This document shows positions 36,004-46,111 of a stretch of 64,000 nt of DNA, one piece after another. Source of the stretch: Cryoendolithus antarcticus. Taxonomy: Eukaryota > Ascomycota > Dothideomycetes > Cladosporiales > Cladosporiaceae. The DNA lies in assembly GCA_002077065.1 (NCBI GenBank), contig NAJO01000017.1, positions 186,001-250,000 of the forward strand, written 5' to 3'. The position numbers and the translations under genes were made by a program. The notes beneath the pieces are model-generated. The model made no database searches. It was not told the DNA's origin and saw nothing but the letters and a program-made list of their open reading frames with translations. Each line of letters starts with the position of its first letter. Positions within the stretch are counted from its first letter, which is position 1.

Positions 36004-36557
36004 GGTGGCTCAGGAGATGTGTGTCCGTTGTACTCCAGCACTGGAGGCCGAAGCCTCAGCGTAGGTGGGATATCCCGCTCGTTACAGTACAGGGCGCTGA
36101 ATCAGGTGGAGTAGCAATGCTACTTTGCAGTGCGAGAAAAGCCTGGATATGGGAAGTAGTGCGGCGTGGATTGGAATGCGGATAGCACAGGTGTTCCAAC
36201 GGAAATGTTCGAGTGACTGTCAGGTGCAGGGCAGAAAGTGGCTAGCAACGAGGCTGGGAACTGTTGACGCATGACGTCTCCGCGTAGCAACCACTATAGT
36301 TCGGATCACGTCGGGCACGCGTGCGATTTCACGTGTGGGAATTGTCGCATATATTGATATTCTTCGGCCGAGGATACAAGATCACTCCTCTGTATCCCGT
36401 TGACTTAGTCGTGTACTATGGCCGTGACACAGGAATCAGGGACGTTGTTCCTGCCTTGCAGCCTCGAAGATGCACTTCGGGATCGCTTGAATGGGTAATT
36501 CCGTAAAACTCCGGTTAGTCAGCCCAAAGAAGTCCCACAACTGGAGAGCGATCGCGT
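36004..36557. other. Divergent promoter region before EMC1
   Basis: About 550 nt between divergent starts of the membrane protein gene and EMC1. No gene supported. Confidence 0.5.
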
Positions 36558-39427
36558 ATGTTCCTAGCCTCCAGCAGTGTAGCGAAGATGCTACTTCCCA
36601 TCTATGCAGCAGTAGTTCTGCTCTTACGACCGGCGCTCGCAGTCTTTGCTGACGAAGCGTGGACTGTCGACTACCACCATGCCCTTCTTGGTCTGCCGAA
36701 GCAGTCGACCACCTTCTTCCACCGGCCAGATCCCAACTCCCGTGCATCTCTCATATACACCCTCTCTGAGCAAGGCGTGATCGGTGCTGTCAACCCCAGA
36801 GACGGTGCTGTGGTGTGGAGACATCTGCTGAACAGTACCAACGATGCGTCGCAGCCCAGCTTTCTCCGTGCTGGAGATGCACAGGACGCAGTGGTCAGCG
36901 GACTTGGAGGTCAAGTCACTGCATTCAGCGCCGCAGATGGACGAGTAGACTGGCAACACATCGCGCCAGACGCTTTGGTGGACCTCGAGATACTCGAGCT
37001 GGAAGACGGGAGAGGTACGCCAGGCGCAAAGGACACGTTGTGTATGAGCGCCGGCCAGCACCCGAGTGTGCAACGACTCGATGGTGCTACAGGTGCTGTC
37101 AAATGGGAGCACAAGATCGAGAGCGGAGACATGCCGTACCAGGTGTCTGCTTCGACAACGGAAGTCTTCGCCATCTTGCTGCATAAGACAGTGCTAGGCT
37201 ATGTCAAGATCAACGTCGTCACACTGGATCCTGTGACTGGAAGGAAGACAGATGAATACACTTTAAGCTCCGAGAACGAGCTCGCGACTGCGGCCACAAT
37301 CGTGGCTGTTGGCGCAAATTCGGCTTCACCCATCATCGCATGGACCGACTCTGCGTACAAGACCTTGCGGATCAACGTTATCGGAAAGAAAGCTATCGTG
37401 GACTTCCCAATCAACACACTTGGTGGCAGACCGCCACAACGTGTCGCCTTGCACGCGCCATACCTGACGACCTCGCTTGCCCACTTTTTGGTGCACTACC
37501 AATCGCTAGACGCGGACTGGGCCGAGGTCTATCATGTAGATGTGAAGAATGGCCGCATTGAGAAGGCTTACGATCTACCCAAGATTGAAGGCCGTAGTTC
37601 CTTCTCTACGAGCACGAACGGCGCCAACGTCTACTTCACGCGAGTTACGAAGGATCATGTGTTCACCGTGGCATCGACCTCGCATGGCATCCTTGGACGC
37701 TGGAACGTTGACTCGACTACATCAAGCCTAACTGACGGTACTGCTCGGCCTGTTCACGCCGCGTCGGAAGTGTCAGTCAAGGGCGAGTCAGTGTCTGCTG
37801 TACGCTCAGCCGTGCTTCTGTCCTCTGGCGAATGGCTCCTCCTTAGAGATGGCAGCCCCCAATGGACAAGACCCGAGATTCTGGCTGGCACCGTATCTGC
37901 CGCCTTCGCACTTCCGTCCGAGGTCAGTGACCTTGTCAACGAGCTGCAGGAAGAGGCACACAGCAACCCAGTGAGTGCCTACGTCCACCGCATCACACGA
38001 CACATTGGTGATATCCAGAAATTGCCTTTACTTCTAGCAGCCTTGCCACAACGATTTGTGCACGGCTTTCTTGGAACAGGCTCGGACGGCAGCGATACTT
38101 TCGGCTTCCATAAGATCATCGTCAGTGCTACCAGCGATGGTCACCTTGTAGCAGTCAATGCTGGTCGACCCAGCGATGTCCTGTGGTCTTCAGCAGCTGT
38201 CATACTATCAAGTGGCCAAGTCTGGAATGCCCGTGTTGAAAGTGCTGCACCAGGTATCGTACGAGTGCTTGACGACATCTCGCCAATGCCAACGTTCTTC
38301 AATGCCTCGACAGGCGCTGCGATCGGCGAAGACGAAGTGACTTCTGATGCTGCTTTGCCAACTTCTGTTGAGGTTGACTTCACACTCAAAGATGGTCAGC
38401 TGTACGGCACTACAGCATCCCAGTCGGGCCACAATGAGCTCTGGCATTTTGGCCTCCAGAAGGGCGAGACCATACTGTCTCTGACACCCAGACCCGTCAA
38501 CGATCCTGTCGCATCCATCGGCAAGGTGTTGGGAGATCGCAAGGTCCTCTATAAGTACCTGAACCCGAACCTCGCGCTCCTCGCAACTACATACGCGGGA
38601 CAAAGCCGCTTGTCAATCTACGTGCTCAACACGGTCTCTGGCGCGATACTGTACTCAAACAGCCATCAGAACATCGATCTCGCTGCTCCAATCGCCGCGA
38701 CGCTGTCAGAAAACTGGTTCGCGTACTCCTACACGGCCGAGTCGACCAGCACAGCGCCCAAGGGTCATCAGCTCGTAGTTGGCGAGCTCTTCGAGTCTCT
38801 CACTTCCAACGACCGTGGTCTGCTAAACGCCGCAACGAACGTATCTAGTCTTGCCAGCAGCACGCAGCCTTTGACCCTGACGCAGACCTACCACATTCCA
38901 GAGTCCATCTCCAAGATGTCCGTTACACAAACCCGCCAAGGCATTACTTCACGTCAATTACTGGCCGTCTTGGCTGACTCGAACGCGATCGTCGGCATAC
39001 CGCGTGGCGTTATCGATCCCCGCCGGCCGGTCAATCGGGAGCCAACCAAGGACGAACAAATGGAGGGTCTTTTCCGGTATACACCTGTGCTCGACTTTGA
39101 CCCGAAGTGGTATCTCAATCATCGAAGGGAGATACTTGGCGTGAAGGACGTGATCACCAGCCCTGCGATTCTGGAGAGCACCAGCTTGGTGTACGCCTAC
39201 GGACTGGATGTCTTCGGCACAAGACTGAACCCGAGCTTCAACTTTGACATGTTGGGAAAGGACTTCAACAAGTTCCAGATGCTGGCTACTGTGGCGGCAT
39301 TGGCTGTAGCTACGTTCGTCGTAGCTCCGTTGGTAAGCTAGAAGCCTAGATGGCCGAGAACTTGACCGTGCTGACATATAGCCAGGTGCAACGCAAACAG
39401 ATCAACCAGAGATGGCAGTTTGCCTGA
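36558..39427 (+). CDS. EMC1: ER membrane protein complex subunit 1
   Basis: Two exons (36558-39332 and 39386-39427), with a 53-nt GTAAGC...GCCAG intron, give 938 residues. A signal peptide covers the first residues. Either ATG 36558 or 36588 (MLLPIYAAVVLLLRPALA) can serve. Next comes an N-terminal luminal PQQ-like beta-propeller (FADEAWTVDYHHALLG, then GVIGAVNPRDGAVVWRHLL). The C-terminal conserved domain contains SRQLLAVLADSNAIVGIPRG, DPRRP and YTPVLDFDPKWYLNHRREI, and the transmembrane segment lies at about 905-925. The last exon adds only VQRKQINQRWQFA, the cytosolic tail. EMC1 is the large luminal subunit of the EMC insertase. Confidence 0.95.
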
Positions 39428-40021
39428 AATTGTTGTGGAGCTGAGAATCACAAACTCGCTGCACACTCTACAGGACGACGGTGGACGGTGAATACGCGCG
39501 GCCCGCGCCCGTCGCGTAGTCTGTCGACAAAAGTCGTACTTGATCGAGCGAAAGCCAGCTCTGATGTGGCAGATACGAGGTTTGCCGCGCATCGAGCATA
39601 ACACAGGGGAAAATGATGCATGGTCGCGACTGGGACGGCTCTGCCATCACCGCCGCCCCGGGCTTGAGATGCCGAGGCACAACAAAAGTTTTAAGCCTCA
39701 TCGTGCTGCACAGGAGAGAGCAGTGTATCGTCTTTACAGGCTATATTGGAGACAGTGCATTGCGATCGGATCTGCCGCGACTGTTGTGGTTGAAGTCGCT
39801 CACTTGTCTGACGTCAGGACGGTACAAGCGTGTAAGTCCGCGCCTAACTCCACTTGGCAGAGCTTGTACGTCTTTATATATCTGGATCCAATACGGCATT
39901 GTAACGCACTCATCGTCAATCAAAGCTGCTACAGACTCTCATCATTTCGATTTCGATTCAAGAAACTACATTGACCCAGTGCCTCACTTTCCTCAATCAT
40001 ATTCCTGAAACTCTCGTCACA
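39428..40021. other. Intergenic region
   Basis: EMC1 3' flank and SDR gene promoter. Overlapping open frames at 39540-40008 show no motif and are not called. Confidence 0.45.
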
Positions 40022-40863
40022 ATGCCAGACCAAGTCAAGTACAACAAGCTGCAAGGCAAACAGATCCTAATCATCGGCGGCTCATCCGGTTCGTAGCATC
40101 CAAGCACTTAATCGCCCAATCAGCACTGACCAATATCCCAGGCATCGGCTACGCAGTCGCAGAAGCCTCCCTCGAAGCCAGCGCCACCGTCACAATCTCC
40201 TCTTCAAACCCATCTCGGGTCGACAAAGCAGTCTCGACCCTGAAATCCGCGTATCCCTCAGCCAAAGACCGCGTGAGCGGCCATGCCTGCAATCTCGGCG
40301 ACGAGAGCAGTCTGGACTCAAACATCGAGACGCTCTTGAAGGAGACCACCAAGAATGGTAAACTGGACCACATCGTCTACACGGCCGGCGATTCTCTCGC
40401 CTCAATGAAACTCGACACGATCGACATGGCCAAAGTGAAGCAGGCAGGCATGGTCCGCTTCTTCGGCCCGCTTTTCGTGGGCAAACACGCGTCTAAGTAC
40501 CTCAACGCCGGCCCGGCTTCGTCTTATACAATCACCACTGGAGCCGTGAGCGAGAAGCCGATCCCCGACTGGAGTGTCGTGGGCTCCTACGCCACGGGTC
40601 TACAGGGTATGACGAGGCAGCTGGCGCTGGATCTGAAGCCCGTTCGCGTCAATCTCGTTTCACCTGGTGCTGTGGCTACTGAGCTGTGGCAGGGCATTCC
40701 TGAGGAGAGGAGGCAGGGATTGTATAAGTCTTTCGCGGATAAGATGACGACGGGGGTTGTTGGCAAGGCGGAGGATGTGGCGGAGAGTTATGTGTACTTG
40801 ATGAAGGATTACAATGTGAGTGGGTCAATGGTCAGTACTAACGGGGGGCATCTGTTGTTGTAG
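40022..40863 (+). CDS. Short-chain dehydrogenase/reductase-like protein lacking the catalytic Lys
   Basis: Two exons (40022-40088 and 40142-40863) flank a 53-nt intron and give 262 residues. The N-terminal Rossmann motif is GGSSGIGYAVAE, with the intron splitting the first GIG glycine. The mid-fold motif is YTAGD (in place of NNAG). The active-site segment reads VVGSYATGLQGM. The Tyr is present, but the Lys expected four residues later (YxxxK) is replaced by Leu. The end NGGHLLL and the SPGAVATELW segment are typical of classical SDRs. I recall fungal relatives with YAxGL at this site, so the change may mark a subfamily rather than decay. Substrate unknown. Confidence 0.88.
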
Positions 40864-40971
40864 ACGGCTGTGCTGCTTCGATGATCGAGGATGACTAGAG
40901 CGAATTGACTTTTCATTCGTGCTTCAGCTGCCTCCCTTTTCACTCATCGCTTCGTGCCTGTACACTTTCCT

Positions 40972-41794
40972 CTAAGCCGCAATGCCGATCACACCGCAAG
41001 CCGGGCGCGCACCAGCGTTGCCAGTCTTCTTGCTGTCCGCGTGTCCGCCCTTGCCCAAGTCATCAGTGCCGCCGTGCACAACAATGGTGCGGCCGAGCAC
41101 ACTCTCGGGGCCGATAAGCTTGATCAGCTTGTCGGTCACGGAGCCCTGGGCATTGCCCTGACCGTCGGTCTTGAAGTTGCCCAAGTCACCTACGTGGCGC
41201 TCGGAGTCGGAGGGGGCGCCGTGGTCCTTGCTGTGGGGGTTGACTGTTGATGACAAGTCAGCTTCTGACGCGGGGATCAATGACAGAGTTGGTAGGACAT
41301 ACAGTGAGGTCCAGCACTGGTGCAGCCGTTGGTGTTGTCACCGAATGCGTGGACGTGCATGCCGCGCTCAGCGTTGGCATCGTTGCCGGTGATGTCCCAT
41401 GAGATGGTTGTCTCGGCTCCCTCGGAGGCTTGCTCGAAGTGGACGGTGCCCTTTACGTTGGAGTCTCCACGGACGACGGCGACTGCATGTTGATGTCAGT
41501 CTAAGATGTGAGATGTATCACGACGCTGATTCCGATGCCATTGTCCATTGAGGTGCTAGGCCAGCTGTGGCCCAAGATGGTCTAGACAACGAGAGATCTC
41601 CGGACCGACTTCAAGCGGTCCATGTTGAGTCGATTTGCAGGCCGTGACCTTGATGGTAGGCCTTCAACGGTCCATGCCTTCAGGACATCCACCAGGCTAT
41701 GTGCAAGTCTCGCAAACTTGCTCACTCTCATCAAGGTCCATCTCTTTCGGATCTAGGGCTAGGAGCGAAGGGTCCACCTACCGGCTTTGACCAT
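40972..41794 (-). CDS. SOD1: Cu/Zn superoxide dismutase
   Basis: Three exons: 41794-41782 (13 nt only), 41482-41303 and 41243-40972, giving 154 residues, the standard length. Copper ligands are seen in MHVHAFGD and IVVHGG. The zinc site is in [11 protein letters not shown] and ERHVGDLGN. The disulfide cysteines are in GCTSAGPH and PACGVIG, and the guiding Arg is in GARPACG. The enzyme is cytosolic (with an intermembrane-space fraction in yeast) and dismutates superoxide. The first intron (41483-41781) is 299 nt, far longer than the others in the window. The first exon encodes only MVKA plus one base. Confidence 0.97.
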
Positions 41795-42224
41795 TATGGC
41801 GATGTGTATAGGTTCTCTGAGAAGGCCTTGGATATGGGTTTGGGAGATTTGTGTTGCTAGCTTGATGGACGAGAATCAAATCTCACTCCATTGCTGTTAC
41901 GAAGGGAGTGAGCGGACATCGACCCCTCCACCTGCCCCACCAATGACATCAAGCATCCGCTCTCGCTCAAACATTGCCAGATGAGGATTCGTAAGCAATC
42001 TGCGAGAGTCGCGTGATATTCGCAACAAAGTCGGTAGTGAGGACCTATATGCTAGTGTGACGTGCAAAAATATGTATGTAAGACAAGCCATACAGTGATG
42101 CGCATGTACGGTGGCATTTTCGATTATCCACGACTACACAATGTACGCCAAATTCTCGTTACTTGTGTTGCATCCTACCATGAGCATGTCAATCTCACAA
42201 CGTTCAACTCTCGCCTCATCACTC
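41795..42224. other. Intergenic region between SOD1 and TAL1
   Basis: SOD1 promoter and TAL1 3' flank. Nothing else is seen. Confidence 0.5.
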
Positions 42225-43317
42225 TCACTTCTTCTCAATCTTCTCCTTAAGAATCCCCTTCAGCGTCACAGCATCAGCAGCAAACTTGCTAATCCCCTCT
42301 GACAACTTGTGCACAGCCATAGGATCCTCATTGAACTGGAAGCGGAATTCCGCCTCATCGTTCAAGTAGCTCTTCTTCTTGATATCCAACTTCGCCACAT
42401 CATCCGCCTTCAATTTCTGCGGCACAGACTCCTGGCTGTTGAACAGCTGCTCTAGCAGATTGGGTGCGATGGTGAGGTAATCGCAGCCAGCGAGCTCGGT
42501 AATCTCGCCGATGTTGCGGAAGGACGCACCCATGACGATCGTCTTGTAGCCGTACTTCTTGTAGTAATTGAAGATCTCGCGGACGGACTTGACACCCGGG
42601 TCGGACTGGGCGTCGTACTCTTGCTTCGTATTGGCCTTGTACCAGTCGAGGATTCGGCCGACGAAAGGCGAGATCAGGAAGGCGCCGGCTTCGGCTGCGG
42701 CGATGGCTTGCACGAGGGAGAACATGAGGGTTAGATTGCAGTTGATGCCGTGTTTGCTTTGGAGCTCGTGGGCGGCTTGGATGCCTTCCCAGGTTGAGGC
42801 GAGCTTGATTAGCACGCGGGACTTGTCCACGCCCATGTCTTTGTAGAGCTAGTGAATCTGTTAGCTGTACTGCGAGTTGCCGGCGTATCCGACTTCTCCT
42901 TACCTCGATGATGTGCAGCGCCTTCTCAATGCTAGCCTGCTTGTCGAAGCTGAAACGCGCATCCACCTCCGTCGAGACCTTACCAGGCACAATCTTCAGG
43001 ATCTCACTTCCGAACTGGACGAGGAGGTTGTCGAGGGTAGCATCAACTTGCTCATCGATGTCCTTGCCGTGCTTCTTACCGTATGCGACAGCATCGTCGA
43101 TGAGCTTCGCATACTCCTCTTTCTTCGCCGCCTGGAGGATCAGAGAGGGGTTGGTGGTGGCATCTTGGGGCTTGTACTTCGCGATCGAAGCAAAGTCGCC
43201 GGAGTCGGATACGACAGTCTGCAAAGAGGTAGATTAGCCAATGCGACTGAGGTTAGATATCAGCACGCGATTGCGTACGGTGCCAGTGGCTTTCAGTTGA
43301 TCGAGCGAGGAGGACAT
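42225..43317 (-). CDS. TAL1: Transaldolase
   Basis: Three exons: 43317-43279, 43218-42904 and 42848-42225, giving 325 residues, the normal length. It begins [13 protein letters not shown], then [15 protein letters not shown] and [10 protein letters not shown], the signature block of transaldolases. The Schiff-base Lys is in [13 protein letters not shown]. Also seen are [17 protein letters not shown] and [13 protein letters not shown]. The enzyme transfers dihydroxyacetone units in the non-oxidative pentose phosphate pathway and is cytosolic. The 39-nt first exon is phase 0. Confidence 0.97.
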
Positions 43318-43949
43318 GATTGTGGTTTGATATGTGGCAGTGTGTGTGTTGCAAAAGAAAAGTAATAAGTACACGAGTATGTTTTTGCGGTAGCTACTCC
43401 CCAACCAAATGTTTAGACTCACAATTCGCTATGAACGCATATTTGCCCCACTATGCCTGACACGTGCGAGAGCCGCCACCAACGGCTCCATACTAAATTT
43501 CGCAAGACCAATGCTCACGTAACGGGTCACTTGCGCTGGTCAGCATTGCATATGGCGTGGAAGAGTGATCAGCTCCGCGCTCTTCCGTTGGCTGCATTGT
43601 GATTGTTACCATCTACAACACTTCAAGCCTGTATATCTGCGGCTTCATTACATCGCGTCTCAACAGAGAATATGTCTTTTCTCGGCCCCTGACCGCTTGT
43701 GCTATGTTTGCCGGCTAAAGCTAGACTTGCGCTGCGGTCAGTACGGCTGAATGCCTCCCTTCCGACTTCACGCCAAGTCGCGTCTTCGCTCTCTGGCAGC
43801 GCCGATGGCTGCCAATATACTCTCGCGATCATTGCGAATTGCGAACGTCGGACCCCATGTGCAAAAGAGTGGCCTTTGCATAGACCGTTGACAGGCACTC
43901 TCAGGGGCAAGAATTGCCGATTTTGTCACTAGAGCAAGCGGAGCCGCTC
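43318..43949. other. Intergenic region between TAL1 and ATG17
   Basis: TAL1 promoter and ATG17 3' flank. Short open frames on both strands lack recognisable sequence. Confidence 0.5.
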
Positions 43950-45461
43950 TCAATCGCCATCACGACTGCCAACCTCATTATTCTCAACACTTTCCTCCAT
44001 CGACACCAACGTGACCTCCCATCTCGTGGCTGCTTCAGCACGTCCCGGCGCCAGATCCCCTGGCAAAAAGACTCCAACATCCTCCATGAACGTGTCCCGC
44101 GCCTTCTGATCAGCTCGCCACAGCCTGTCGAGATCTCGTCGTGCTTTCGAGGCAACAGCCCGCATCTGTTCAGCAGCCGCACTTCGACGGCCTGCTTCAC
44201 GTAGGAGCTTCTTGTAACTGCTGTGAAACTGCTCGTAGAAGCCACAGAAGCCCGCCAGCTCCTCGGTCTTGGCGACAATTGAAACTTGCACGCTTGCCCA
44301 GCTTGCACGGAAGAGGTCGAGAGCCTCGACGTATAAGGGTAGACTGGTTTTGATGGCCAAGAGGCTCTTGTAGGCTTGTAAGAGCTGCGTCTGACTTCGT
44401 CTCGCGGCATCTGCACGGTCAGAGAGCTGAGCCCAAAGTGCTTCCATGTCGTCAGCGCGATCCTTAATCTCCGCTGCGACATCGTCCACCTCAACAGCAT
44501 CGTTCTCAAGTACCCTCAGCATCTCAGCTCGTTCTGCATCGTCCATAGGATCAGGCACCTTCTTTGCATACAGACTGTCGTCAATTTCGACGTCTGCAGG
44601 TAGCGCTTGCTTTGCAGCTTCGCCACCGCCTTCCGTATGCTTCAGAGCGGATATACAGAGATCGTAGTGTGAGATCAACGACTGGAGTGAGCCTGCCATG
44701 TCCGATGCGTGCATTTCCATATCGTGCAACATTGTTGAGATAAGTAATGGCGGTTCGTCGTATGGTGGAGGCCGTTTGGGAGGGTCACTGTCTTTGTTTC
44801 GATCTAGCAATATCTCCATGACGTGAGCGATCGACTCCGTGAGACGTCCAACGTTATCATCCAAATCACTCTGCGAGTCTCTGTAAAGGTCTATAAACCC
44901 GCGTAGTGATGCGAGAACCTCTTCGTGATTTGCCTCGTCGACGAAATCATGAAGTGTACGCTGGCGGCTTTTCGTAGGCCCAGAGATGTCCATATTGGAC
45001 GACAGTTCGCCCTGGGTGGATGTCTCTAAAGCAGGGGGAGCTGGCTGGCCGAGCGAAGGGTCAATCAACACCTTCCGCAAACCCACAAGCGTCGTCTGCA
45101 GGCGATCGTTCGCGACATCGAGACGAGCGATGGTCTGTTGGAACTCAACGTCGACTTTCTCGCCTGCATCATTGATGCCATTACGGATTGCTTCGAGCGT
45201 TTCGATCTGCTCGTCGACGCCTCGCCGTGCAAAGCCATTCTTGGCATTGAGTGTGGCTATCTCTTCGATGAGAGCGCGAGAGCCGGTGATAACATCGTTA
45301 GCACGGTGGACATACTGCGTGGATGTCAAGGCGCGTTTGGCCGAGACAAGATGCAGGACCAGGCGCTCGAGATCAGGTTGACCATGGAAGGAAGCCTCAG
45401 GAGATGAGGGAGGCGATGGAGATGGCGAGGAGTCGGAGGAGCTCATTGCGACAATATCCAC
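43950..45461 (-). CDS. ATG17: Autophagy-related protein 17
   Basis: A single exon encodes 503 residues, normal for filamentous fungi. It is almost entirely helical coiled coil after a Ser/Pro-rich start. Conserved stretches include LVSAKRALTSTQYVHRANDV near residue 40, TLHDFVDEANHEEVLASLRG near 170, and the C-terminal APG17 block (LPLYVEALDLFRASW, then AGFCGFYEQFHSSYKKLLRE). Atg17 is the elongated scaffold of the Atg1 kinase complex at the phagophore assembly site, binding Atg29-Atg31 and Atg13. The start could be 45461 or the Met five codons later. Head-to-head with sconB. Confidence 0.92.
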   Translation of the reverse strand: MDIVAMSSSDSSPSPSPPSSPEASFHGQPDLERLVLHLVSAKRALTSTQYVHRANDVITGSRALIEEIATLNAKNGFARRGVDEQIETLEAIRNGINDAGEKVDVEFQQTIARLDVANDRLQTTLVGLRKVLIDPSLGQPAPPALETSTQGELSSNMDISGPTKSRQRTLHDFVDEANHEEVLASLRGFIDLYRDSQSDLDDNVGRLTESIAHVMEILLDRNKDSDPPKRPPPYDEPPLLISTMLHDMEMHASDMAGSLQSLISHYDLCISALKHTEGGGEAAKQALPADVEIDDSLYAKKVPDPMDDAERAEMLRVLENDAVEVDDVAAEIKDRADDMEALWAQLSDRADAARRSQTQLLQAYKSLLAIKTSLPLYVEALDLFRASWASVQVSIVAKTEELAGFCGFYEQFHSSYKKLLREAGRRSAAAEQMRAVASKARRDLDRLWRADQKARDTFMEDVGVFLPGDLAPGRAEAATRWEVTLVSMEESVENNEVGSRDGD

Positions 45462-46111
45462 CTAGCATACCGCGCCATCGCCACAGCCCAACGTGTGTCG
45501 CTCGTAGGGGTGTTGTACTGCAGTCATCAACACGACCGGCTCGCGGATGCTCGTCGCTAATTAGAGTGTACGCTGTGGAGAGCGGGCCCGCGGAAGCGTT
45601 GAGCCGAAACGTGGAGGCGATAAGGCTGAGAAATGCACGCCAGGGTCTCGCCAAGCCAACCTTCGTTCTGCGCTGCAGTCTTGATAAGATGCAACGTATA
45701 CTATGCTCATATGTGCAGCACCCGAGACGAAGACACAGGGACTGCATTCACTGTGAGAGCGCCTAATATCGTAATTGAGCAAGTCGGCCTCAAAAGTCTC
45801 GGCCAAGCTCGCTGTCAAGTTCTCCCAAAACGCTCGGACTCACCCAGCACGACATATCCAAGCAGATCACGAATCCGTTCCTTGCGGCAGACTCGCCACC
45901 GACAATCGCGACCGGCACTTCCTCGCATCCTTGCAGCTAAGGCGTCTTTGATCGCGCAATAGTGTTGTCGTGCAAACAGTCACATCATATCGGAGCGCAG
46001 ACCGCCTCGTCGCAGAAGGCTTGCGATGGTTCGTAATACTTGACCAAGCACCTCAGCGCGGACTGTTCCTTCCCGCCGAGCAACACATTCAGCTCAGACC
46101 TCCTCCTGGCA
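45462..46111. promoter_or_regulatory. Shared divergent promoter region of ATG17 and sconB
   Basis: 650 nt lie between the two start codons, with no supported gene between them. Both flanking genes respond to nutrient state in other fungi, so shared regulation is possible, but I identified no specific binding site. Confidence 0.4.
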
